Of a stretch of 28,774 bases of DNA, positions 22,693 through 28,774 are shown one piece after another. The position numbers and the translations under genes were made by a program. Below the pieces are notes generated by a model. It saw only the letters and a list, made by a program, of their open reading frames with translations, did not search any database and was not told where the DNA came from. This stretch comes from CALACW01 sp963627915 (GTDB lineage Bacteria; Bacillota; Clostridia; Oscillospirales; Acutalibacteraceae): NCBI GenBank assembly GCA_963627915.1, contig CAVGCY010000022.1:1-28774 (forward strand). Reading direction: 5' to 3'. Within the stretch, counting starts at the first letter, position 1, and the number at the start of each line of letters is the position of its first letter.

Positions 22693-23160
22693 TCAGATAT
22701 TTTTCTCGCCCCTGACCGCACGTTCAATGCTTCTTGCCGCCGATTTTTTAGCGGCGTCCTCGCGCTTGTCATAGAGCTTTTTACCTTTGCAAAGTCCGAG
22801 CTGAACCTTGGCCTTGCCCTTTTTGAAATATACCGATAACGGAATTATCGCATATCCCTGCTGTTTTGTCAATCCGTAAAGCTTATTAATTTCTTTTTTA
22901 TGCATAAGAAGCTTTTTCGGCCTCATCGGATCGCGGTTGAAAATATTGCCGTGTTCGTAGGGCGAAATATGCATACCGTTCGCGAAAATTTCACCGCCGT
23001 CTATACTGCACCACGAGTCTTTTAAATTGAGCTTGCCCTGACGGACGGATTTTACCTCCGTGCCGAAAAGCTCGATTCCGGCTTCGTACGATTCAATTAC
23101 AAAATAATCATGATACGCTTTTTTGTTCTGCGCGGCGGCGCGAGAATCATTGTCTGCCAT
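22693..23160 (-). CDS. smpB: SsrA-binding protein SmpB
   Basis: 155 residues. SmpB binds the tRNA-like part of tmRNA and brings it into the stalled ribosome. The OB-fold core is clear: KKAYHDYFVIESYEAGIELF, GTEVKSVRQGKLNLKDSW, NGMHISPYEHGNIFN and RPKKLLMHKKEI. The basic tail (KGKKLYDKREDAAKKSAAR) enters the empty mRNA channel. AAGGGTGA precedes the ATG. It lies 69 bases after argS and just before ssrA, so both partners of trans-translation are adjacent and co-oriented. Confidence 0.97.
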   Translation of the reverse strand: MADNDSRAAAQNKKAYHDYFVIESYEAGIELFGTEVKSVRQGKLNLKDSWCSIDGGEIFANGMHISPYEHGNIFNRDPMRPKKLLMHKKEINKLYGLTKQQGYAIIPLSVYFKKGKAKVQLGLCKGKKLYDKREDAAKKSAARSIERAVRGEKNI

Positions 23161-23229
23161 TATATCACCCTTTTCTCAAATAAACCGTAAAATGCTTTGC
23201 GTATATACCGGCTGCAATTCGCCGAATAA

Positions 23230-24915
23230 TTACATGCTTTCCGGGGCGTCGACTTTAAGAAGCGAAAGTATATTTGCCATTACGTCCTTTGTACATTTAC
23301 ACAAAAACAGTCTCGCCGTACGGAGGTTTTCATCCTCCACGTCGCACCTGCACGCGTTATAGAATTTATGGAAAAGCGTCGCAAGCTCTATCGCGTATCT
23401 TGTGATTTTTGACGGGTCGAGAGCCTTTGCCGAGCTTTCGATTTCGCCGGTGAGCGACGCTATATGACGTATAAGCTCTTTTTCCTCATCCGCAGTGAGA
23501 AGCTGAGCCTGCTCGACGGTACAACCGTCGAACTTAACGCCCTTGGCGTCCGTTTTTCTGAATATGGAGCATATACGCGCATGCGCGTACTGACAGTAAT
23601 AAACGGGATTCGACGACGATTCCTCCACCGCAAGGTCAAGATCGAAATCGCAGTGGGTGTTCGCCTCTCTCATGTTGAAAATAAAACGAGCCGCGTCGAT
23701 GGGTACTTCCTCAAGCAGCGTCACGAGCGTGATAGCCTTACCGCTCCTCTTTGAAGCCTTGATAACCTCGCCGTCCTTTACAAGGCGAACCATCTGCATA
23801 AGTACGACCTTAAGCCTGTCCGGATCTACTCCGAGAGCCTGAAGAGCCGCCTTTAATCTCGGAACATATCCGTGATGATCTGCGCCCAGAATATCAACCG
23901 CCATATCGAAATTGCGTATGCAAAGCTTATTGTAATGATATGCGATATCGGGAACGATATACGTTAAAAATCCGTTGGAACGGACGAGAACAAAATCCTT
24001 ATCGCATCCGAATTGCTCGGCTTTGAACCACACCGCGCCGTCTTTTTCGTAGGTATAGCCCTTTTCGGTCAGGAGCTTTACGACGTTTCTCGCAGCGCCC
24101 GACTCATGCAGCGCGCTTTCTTTAAACCAGGTGTCGTATTTGATTTTATATTTAAGAAGATCCCTTTCAAGTCCCGCGATATTTAGCGGAAGCGCGTAGT
24201 CTACAAGAGCCTTTTTGCGTTCCTTGTCGGAAACATGCATGTATTTATCGCCGTAAATCCCGGCAAAAGCCTTTGCGTGGTCGATAATATCCTGTCCGTG
24301 ATATGAATCCTCCGGCATTTCAACGCCGTCTTTGTACAACTGCTGATATCTCAAATCGAGCGACAGTCCGAATTTTTCGATCTGGTTTCCGCCGTCGTTT
24401 ATATAAAATTCGCGTTCGGTATGATAGCCCGCCCAGGAAAGAACCTCGGCAAGGCAGTCTCCCATCGCTCCGCCTCTCGCGTTTCCGACGTGCATCGGTC
24501 CCGTCGGATTTGCCGAAACAAATTCAACAAGAGCTTTTTTACCCTTTCCCATGTCGGAATGACCGTACATTTTACCCTTTTCGTTCTCATCCATGAGAAT
24601 ATCAGCGTAATATCTCGGACTTAATTTAAAATTTATAAATCCGTTTACGTTCTCTATCGAATCAAAATACGTATTTTCAAGCTCCGCGTTATCGACAAGC
24701 GCGGCGGCAATTTTAACCGGGGGCATTCTGAATACTCTTGCGGACGCCATGGCGGCGTTTGTCGAATAATCGCCGTGCGTTCTGTCTGCGGGAATTTCAA
24801 CATTAAATACCGGAAGCGCGCCTTCGCCCAACGCGCCCGATTCGCATGCCTTTTCTGCGGATTTTTTAATTATTTCCGTTATCTGTTCTTCCGCTTTTTT
24901 TACAATATAACTCAA
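23230..24915 (-). CDS. argS: Arginyl-tRNA synthetase
   Basis: 561 residues. The N-terminal additional domain, which reads the tRNA D-loop, is followed by the class I catalytic core: FVSANPTGPMHVGNARGG with the HIGH-type motif HVGN (142-145), and the KMSKS-type loop as KASKR (386-390). The C-terminal DALR anticodon domain holds NPVYYCQYAHARICSIFRK and ends LFLCKCTKDVMANIL. The start is TTG at 24915, overlapping the stop of the DUF1934 gene (TTGA), with GGAAAGGA 9 bases upstream. It is the third gene of a ddl-DUF1934-argS-smpB run. Confidence 0.97.
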   Translation of the reverse strand: MSYIVKKAEEQITEIIKKSAEKACESGALGEGALPVFNVEIPADRTHGDYSTNAAMASARVFRMPPVKIAAALVDNAELENTYFDSIENVNGFINFKLSPRYYADILMDENEKGKMYGHSDMGKGKKALVEFVSANPTGPMHVGNARGGAMGDCLAEVLSWAGYHTEREFYINDGGNQIEKFGLSLDLRYQQLYKDGVEMPEDSYHGQDIIDHAKAFAGIYGDKYMHVSDKERKKALVDYALPLNIAGLERDLLKYKIKYDTWFKESALHESGAARNVVKLLTEKGYTYEKDGAVWFKAEQFGCDKDFVLVRSNGFLTYIVPDIAYHYNKLCIRNFDMAVDILGADHHGYVPRLKAALQALGVDPDRLKVVLMQMVRLVKDGEVIKASKRSGKAITLVTLLEEVPIDAARFIFNMREANTHCDFDLDLAVEESSSNPVYYCQYAHARICSIFRKTDAKGVKFDGCTVEQAQLLTADEEKELIRHIASLTGEIESSAKALDPSKITRYAIELATLFHKFYNACRCDVEDENLRTARLFLCKCTKDVMANILSLLKVDAPESM

Positions 24916-25355
24916 TTTGCTTCATCCTTTCCGCCGTCGGCGGTAACAATTATTGTCATTTCGTTTTCGGCGGCAAAATCGCCGTAATAATCTATTGTAT
25001 ATTTTAATTTTAACTCTCCGCTGCCGTTTTTTACGGTGCTTTTTACCTGCTTGCCGTAAATCCCTATCAGAAGCTCGCCGTACGGGGTCCGATAAAAACA
25101 GCTTTGACGCTTTCCGCGTTCTATAATCAACTCCGACGAATACGCCCCGCTTCTTACTACGGAAACATTTTCGCCGTTTTTGACTCTTATTGTCGTATGA
25201 CAGGTATTTTCCTCGTCCAGCCTCTCGTCATAGCATATCATATACGTGTCCGTATGTCCGTAAATGATATATCCCCTCGTCGTTATTTCCACGCCCTGAG
25301 TGCCGTTGTACGCGGTCTGTTTGTCCTTAACTACAATTAACGCTTCCTTTTTCAT
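24912..25355 (-). CDS. DUF1934 (YwiB-like) beta-barrel protein
   Basis: 147 residues from ATG 25355, the start that overlaps the ddl stop as ATGA; a longer reading from 25418 would lie wholly inside ddl. The sequence is almost all beta strands (EALIVVKDKQTA, VEITTRGYIIYGHTD, FYRTPYGELLIGIYGKQ, GELKLKYTIDY), the pattern of the calycin-like DUF1934 family. This family stands just upstream of argS in many Firmicutes, as here. No catalytic residues are known. It is coupled on both sides by 4-base overlaps. Confidence 0.85.
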   Translation of the reverse strand: MKKEALIVVKDKQTAYNGTQGVEITTRGYIIYGHTDTYMICYDERLDEENTCHTTIRVKNGENVSVVRSGAYSSELIIERGKRQSCFYRTPYGELLIGIYGKQVKSTVKNGSGELKLKYTIDYYGDFAAENEMTIIVTADGGKDEAN

Positions 25356-26398
25356 GCTTCGCGTTCGATTGCCAATGTCAAAAGAGTATCGATAAGCTCC
25401 GGATATTTTATGCCGCATTCGTTAAAAAGCTTCGGATACATGCTTATCGGCGTAAATCCGGGCAATGTGTTTATTTCGTTGAATTTAACGCCGCCGTCGG
25501 GCTGAACGAAAAAGTCAACGCGTGAGAGGCCGGAGCAGTTAAGCGACGTGAATATTTTAACGGCAAGAGAGCGTATTTCCTCGCTCGTTTTCTCCTCAAG
25601 AGGGGCAGGGATAAGAAGAACGGAGCTTTCGTTTTTATATTTTGCGTCGTAATCGTAAAATTCGTTTGCGGACTTTATCTCCCCGACGACGGAGGCGACG
25701 GGAGCATTATTGCCGAGAACGGCGCATTCAACCTCTCTGCCGGCGATACATTCCTCGGCGACGATTTTCTTATCATACTTGAAAGCCTCGTTTATCGCTT
25801 TTTCAAGCTCCTCCTTATTTGAAGCCTTTGCAACTCCGACGGACGAACCCGTATTTGCGGGCTTTATAAATACGGGACAGCCGAGCTTTTCAAAGCATTC
25901 GTCCGAAAAGGCGGAACCGTTTTTTTCGTATTTGAATTTATCGATTTTCAGCCATTTCGCCTGCGGAACGCCCTCATAATCGGCAAGCGCGTTCGTAACC
26001 GCTTTATCCATGCATACCGCGCCTGCAAGATTATCGCAGCCTACAAACGGTATTCCCGCAAGAGTCAGGAGAGCCGCCGCAGCGCCGTCCTCGCCGTTTC
26101 TGCCGTGCAGAACGGGAAAACACACGTCGACGTTTATAATTCTGCCGTCCTCGGCGATAATCTGTTTTGACTTATAATCTATGTTTATATAAGCCTTGAG
26201 CGAATCGGAAAACCAGTCGTCCGACTCTATTTTATCGGTATCGCCCTCGAACAGACGCCATTTGCCGTCCCTTGTTATGCCGAGGGTTACAATATTATAT
26301 TTTTCGCGCGGAATATTTCTGATAACAGAAGCTGCCGAAAGAAGCGAAACCTCATATTCACTCGATTTTCCGCCGAAAAGAACAAGAACCGTTTTCAT
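25352..26398 (-). CDS. ddl: D-alanine--D-alanine ligase
   Basis: 348 residues from ATG 26398; GGGAGGAAA lies 5 bases upstream, so the longer frame from 26428 is not used. It is an ATP-grasp enzyme that joins two D-Ala for the peptidoglycan stem peptide. Features: GGKSSEYEVSLLSA at the N-terminus, FPVLHGRNGEDG, FIKPANTGSSVGV, and FNEINTLPGFTPISMYPKL with the magnesium ligands. The omega loop reads YDYDAKY; the Tyr (254) marks a D-Ala-D-Ala ligase rather than a Phe-type D-Ala-D-Lac enzyme, so no glycopeptide resistance is implied. It leads the operon that continues to smpB. Confidence 0.95.
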   Translation of the reverse strand: MKTVLVLFGGKSSEYEVSLLSAASVIRNIPREKYNIVTLGITRDGKWRLFEGDTDKIESDDWFSDSLKAYINIDYKSKQIIAEDGRIINVDVCFPVLHGRNGEDGAAAALLTLAGIPFVGCDNLAGAVCMDKAVTNALADYEGVPQAKWLKIDKFKYEKNGSAFSDECFEKLGCPVFIKPANTGSSVGVAKASNKEELEKAINEAFKYDKKIVAEECIAGREVECAVLGNNAPVASVVGEIKSANEFYDYDAKYKNESSVLLIPAPLEEKTSEEIRSLAVKIFTSLNCSGLSRVDFFVQPDGGVKFNEINTLPGFTPISMYPKLFNECGIKYPELIDTLLTLAIEREA

Positions 26399-26654
26399 AT
26401 GTATTTCCTCCCGGGCGTACGAACCCATGTTCTATATATATTATCATATATTGAACAATAACACAAGCGCAAAAAATAAAAGAAATGAAAATCGACTGTA
26501 GAGTTACAATTGATGTGAGACTGAAATGAAAAAATGGTAGAAAAAAGCGATTGAGTTCGTTAGAATATAGGTAGAAGACTTGGAAACAGATCGATTAAAA
26601 AATCTGTAATCGTTTTAACAGTATTCTTTCCAAAGCCGAAAGGAGAGAAAAGCA
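26399..26654. other. Intergenic border of second mobile patch, with overlapping inverted repeats
   Basis: The gap between ddl and the mobC-like remnant is AT-rich. Two short inverted repeats interlock near its end: ACAGA/TCTGT (26586-26590 with 26603-26607) and CGATT/AATCG (26592-26596 with 26608-26612). Origins of transfer often lie just upstream of mobC-type genes, so this could be an oriT remnant, but no nic site is recognisable. The ddl promoter must also lie here (an AT-rich TATGAT around 26450 on the minus strand). Confidence 0.25.
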
Positions 26655-26965
26655 ATGAGAGCAAACACAAATAAACTAAATTTTTATGTTTCCGATGAGG
26701 TGCGAAAAAAGCTTGAAAAGTTATCGAAAGATTCCGGTTTGAAAATGACGGCGGTTATTACAAAACTTATATCGGAGCGTGAGATTCACCCATTAAGGAC
26801 AGATGAGCTTTCAAAGATTTATAACGAGCTGAAAACCACATCGGCAACAATATCAATCAAATCGCCCATATCGCAAACGCTGAAAGACATATTTCGGATA
26901 GTCGGATTGATAGTGTGGTGAATTTAATGAATGATGTTTGGAGATGTGTTCGGAGTTATAAGTAA
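26655..26965 (+). pseudogene. mobC-like relaxosome gene, frameshifted
   Basis: The first frame (ATG 26655, AAAGGAGAG upstream) encodes a ribbon-helix-helix-type N-terminus, LNFYVSDEVRKKLEKLSKD, then KMTAVITKLISE, and runs to a stop at 26921. From about 26850 the homologous reading continues in the -1 frame as NQIAHIANAERHISDSRID and ends at TAA 26963-26965. NQIA-x-x-A-N is the hallmark of MobC plasmid-mobilisation proteins. One missing base in ACA ATA TCA ATC explains the break. No relaxase gene follows. It is therefore the remnant of a mobilisable element, with two fused helices lost unless the shift is recoded. Confidence 0.75.
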
Positions 26966-27001
26966 AACACACTTATCAAATTACAAATTACTCAATTACA
27001 T

Positions 27002-27030
27002 TTGACTATTTATAAAATTTATGGTATAAT
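27002..27030 (+). promoter_or_regulatory. Promoter of ATPase gene
   Basis: TTGACT at 27002-27007, 17 bases, TATAAT at 27025-27030, 28 bases before the ATG. Confidence 0.75.
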
Positions 27031-27058
27031 GATAGTAACTCGAATTGGAGGTTGAATT

Positions 27059-28468
27059 ATGTTTATAGGCAGACAGCGAGAGCTTTCAGCTCTTGAAAGA
27101 TTATACAAATCGGATAAATTTGAATTTGCGGTTATCTATGGCAGACGCCGCGTAGGTAAAACTGCACTTATCAACAAATTTATTGACGATAAAAATGCGA
27201 TTTATTTTATGTGTGTTGAGAGCAATGCAAAGCAAAATCTCGAAAATTTTTCAAAGAGCATTATGGAGTATGTCAGCGGCACGGAAATTGACAGCATATT
27301 CTCGTCGTTTCAATCGGCGCTCGAATATGTGTTCCGACTTGCCGAAAAAGAACGCATCATTCTTGCAATCGACGAATACCCGTATGTCGCACGCTCATCA
27401 AAGAGCCTTGCTTCTACCCTTCAGCTTCTGATTGATAAATACAAGGATAAATCAAAGCTGATGCTGATTCTCTGCGGTTCGTCAATGTCGTATATGGAAG
27501 ATCACGTTCTTGCCTATAAAGCACCTCTGTATGGCAGAAGAACAGCGCAAATGAAACTTTTGCCATTCGACTTTGAGGAAACCTGTCATTACTTCAAAAA
27601 TTTCACCGCCGAAGATAAGGCTCTTATCTATGGGGTTGTCGGCGGCACTCCGCAGTATTTATTGCAGATCAACGACGCATTGAGCGTTGAGGATAATATC
27701 AAAGATACATTTTTGAACCCCGTTTCATTCTTGTATGAAGAGCCGATAAACCTCTTGAAACAGGAAGTAAGAGAACCGGCAATCTATACGGCGATAATTG
27801 CCGCTATTGCAACGGGAGCGTCGAGAATGTCAGAAATTTCGGGCAAGGTCGGCGAAGATTCCAATGTTTGCGCAATGTATCTCAAAAATTTGATTAACTT
27901 GGGAATTGTGCAGAAGGAAACACCGTATGGCGAAAAGGCATCGCGAAAGTCGGTTTATTCGATTGAAGATAATATGTTCCGTTTCTGGTATCGGTTCGTG
28001 TTTGAAAATAATTCAATTATCGCCCGCGGCGCCGCAGATTTGGCATATAAGCGTATCGAGCCGCAGCTTTCGGACTATATGGGCAAGGTTTTTGAGGAAA
28101 TCTGCAAACAGTATTTGTGGAAACAGCTCCTTTTCGGCAACTGCCCTGTTGAGTTTACTGCCCTCGGTCGCTGGTGGGGTAATAATCCGAAAGAAAAGCG
28201 TCAGGAAGAAATTGACATTATGGGCGAACAGGATAAAAACACCGCCCTTTTTGCAGAGTGTAAGTGGACAAACGAAAAGGTTGACCTCGGCGTTTTGGAA
28301 ACACTTGTTAAGCGAAGTAAACTGTTTAATTACAAAACCAAACATTATTATCTGTTCTCAAAATCAGGCTTTACAAAAGGCTGTGAAGATAAAGCGAAAG
28401 AGATGGGTAATGTGAATTTGGTTGAGTATGGAGATATAATAGTATTTAACAGCGATGAAGAGGTGTAA
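27059..28468 (+). CDS. Archaeal-type P-loop ATPase with DUF234 nuclease-like C-terminus
   Basis: 469 residues. The N-terminal half is an AAA+/STAND-like archaeal ATPase domain: FIGRQRELSALERL, Walker A GRRRVGKT (28-35), Walker B LAIDEYPY with Asp105-Glu106, and a sensor-like LILCGSSMSYM. A winged-helix segment follows (MSEISGKVGEDSNVCAMYLK). The C-terminal DUF234 region has a PD-(D/E)XK pattern, EEIDIMG then ALFAECKW, in which Glu/Asp, Glu and Lys could form a metal site. GGAGG precedes the ATG. Such proteins are abundant in archaea and anaerobic bacteria; defence or DNA-transaction roles are suspected but unproven. It lies among mobile-element remnants and probably came by transfer. Confidence 0.85.
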   Translation: MFIGRQRELSALERLYKSDKFEFAVIYGRRRVGKTALINKFIDDKNAIYFMCVESNAKQNLENFSKSIMEYVSGTEIDSIFSSFQSALEYVFRLAEKERIILAIDEYPYVARSSKSLASTLQLLIDKYKDKSKLMLILCGSSMSYMEDHVLAYKAPLYGRRTAQMKLLPFDFEETCHYFKNFTAEDKALIYGVVGGTPQYLLQINDALSVEDNIKDTFLNPVSFLYEEPINLLKQEVREPAIYTAIIAAIATGASRMSEISGKVGEDSNVCAMYLKNLINLGIVQKETPYGEKASRKSVYSIEDNMFRFWYRFVFENNSIIARGAADLAYKRIEPQLSDYMGKVFEEICKQYLWKQLLFGNCPVEFTALGRWWGNNPKEKRQEEIDIMGEQDKNTALFAECKWTNEKVDLGVLETLVKRSKLFNYKTKHYYLFSKSGFTKGCEDKAKEMGNVNLVEYGDIIVFNSDEEV

Positions 28469-28471
28469 TAG

Positions 28472-28564
28472 ATGAAAGATTCGGATAAAGAAAAACTTAT
28501 AAAAGATATAGCCGATAGGAACTTTATAATAAATCAATATAAATTGACAGAGCTGAAGCTATAA
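28472..28564 (+). CDS. Possible 30-residue peptide
   Basis: ATG at 28472 lies 3 bases after the ATPase stop, with GAGGTG at the right distance. The frame encodes a charged 30-residue peptide (MKDSDKEKLIKDIADRNF, then IINQYKLTELKL) and stops at 28562-28564, just before the IS left end. It may be a genuine small coupled gene or the surviving start of a longer gene. I do not recognise it. Confidence 0.3.
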   Translation: MKDSDKEKLIKDIADRNFIINQYKLTELKL

Positions 28565-28597
28565 GAAAAATAAATGAATAAAGAATATCTGATAAAG

Positions 28598-28774
28598 CGA
28601 CCTTGTAAAATAAAGTGTGTAATTTAAAAAAACAACTTGCACACTTTTTGTAATTTTAGTAAAGTGTGCTACAATGAAAGAAAGGACAAAAAGGAATGAA
28701 CGAAATGGCAAGAAAAAAGGAAAGCACACCGGGAGAAAACCTCGCAAAACAAATTATCGAACAGTACAATCCAA
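28598..28774 (+). mobile_element. Left end of an IS256-family insertion sequence (continues past the window)
   Basis: The segment GACCTTGTAAAATAAAGTG with TGTAA following (28599-28622) resembles the terminal inverted repeats of IS256-type elements, which often carry a TGTAA...AAGTGTGTAA pattern. The transposase gene starts within 100 bases of it. The exact end and the target-site duplication cannot be fixed without the right end. Confidence 0.5.
28696..28774 (+). CDS. IS256-family transposase, N-terminus only
   Basis: The frame opens at ATG 28696 (or ATG 28705, with AAGGA 9 bases upstream) and runs off the window. The visible residues MARKKESTPGENLAKQ and IIEQYNP match the N-terminal helix of IS256-type DDE transposases, which commonly begin with a basic MARKK-like run followed by LA-x-x-I-I-E-x-Y-x-P. 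The remainder, including the DDE residues, is outside the window, so the gene's integrity is unknown. Confidence 0.65.
   Translation, partial: MNEMARKKESTPGENLAKQIIEQYNP

Noticed and set aside
25352..26398. VanA-type D-Ala-D-Lac ligase
   Set aside because: The omega loop contains Tyr (YDYDAKY), typical of D-Ala-D-Ala ligases, and no vanH or vanX neighbours exist.
1..28774. CRISPR array, rRNA or ordinary tRNA genes
   Set aside because: No regularly spaced repeats were seen, and the only tRNA-like sequence is the tmRNA end at 22272-22300.

Overview
The window looks like the chromosome of a Clostridia-class Firmicute, probably an uncultured gut Oscillospirales or Christensenellales relative. 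The evidence is a T-box leader, near-perfect TTGACA/TATAAT promoters with 17-base spacers, strong GGAGG ribosome sites, a PerR regulator with a reverse rubrerythrin, LL-diaminopimelate aminotransferase (DapL), and indirect Asn-tRNA synthesis through GatCAB. The taxon is an inference; no rRNA is present.

Left end, 1 to about 5,100: the right-hand part of an integrated element that continues beyond the left edge. A leftward operon encodes a small HTH-like protein, a 51-residue protein, a membrane-anchored lytic transglycosylase, a RecU/Hjc-like nuclease and an SF2 helicase. A rightward unit encodes an XRE repressor and a large serine recombinase. The leftward and rightward promoters face each other, so their transcripts would overlap. 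The recombinase has no ordinary start codon for its catalytic N-terminus. It lies in the -1 frame of a 26-codon ORF that carries a CGA AAG slip site and a GGAGG upstream, so it may be made by programmed frameshifting or from an ACG start.

Chromosomal core, 5,128 to 26,398. Leftward genes first: pyrG-dapF-dapL (CTP synthesis and the end of the DapL lysine/peptidoglycan pathway), then a split archaeal-type glutamate synthase (glutaminase module, ferredoxin plus FMN synthase module, GXGXG module), then a YdbC-like PC4 protein and a perR-rubrerythrin operon with a candidate Per box. Divergent from perR is a T-box-controlled operon: an AspRS fused to GatC in one polypeptide, then gatA, gatB and a YgjV-like membrane protein. 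The T-box specifier region reads GAAC, which contains overlapping Glu (GAA) and Asn (AAC) codons. This fits a transamidosome operon controlled by uncharged tRNA. Class II fructose-bisphosphate aldolase follows from its own promoter. Leftward again are ddl, a DUF1934 gene, argS, smpB, tmRNA and a SAM methyltransferase.

Right end, 26,400 to 28,774: a second mobile patch. It holds a mobC-like relaxosome gene broken by a one-base frameshift, an intact archaeal-type ATPase with a DUF234 nuclease-like tail, a 30-codon ORF, and the left end and N-terminus of an IS256-family element cut by the window edge.

The strongest leads are the AspRS-GatC fusion with its GAAC T-box, and the start-less recombinase with the CGA AAG site.
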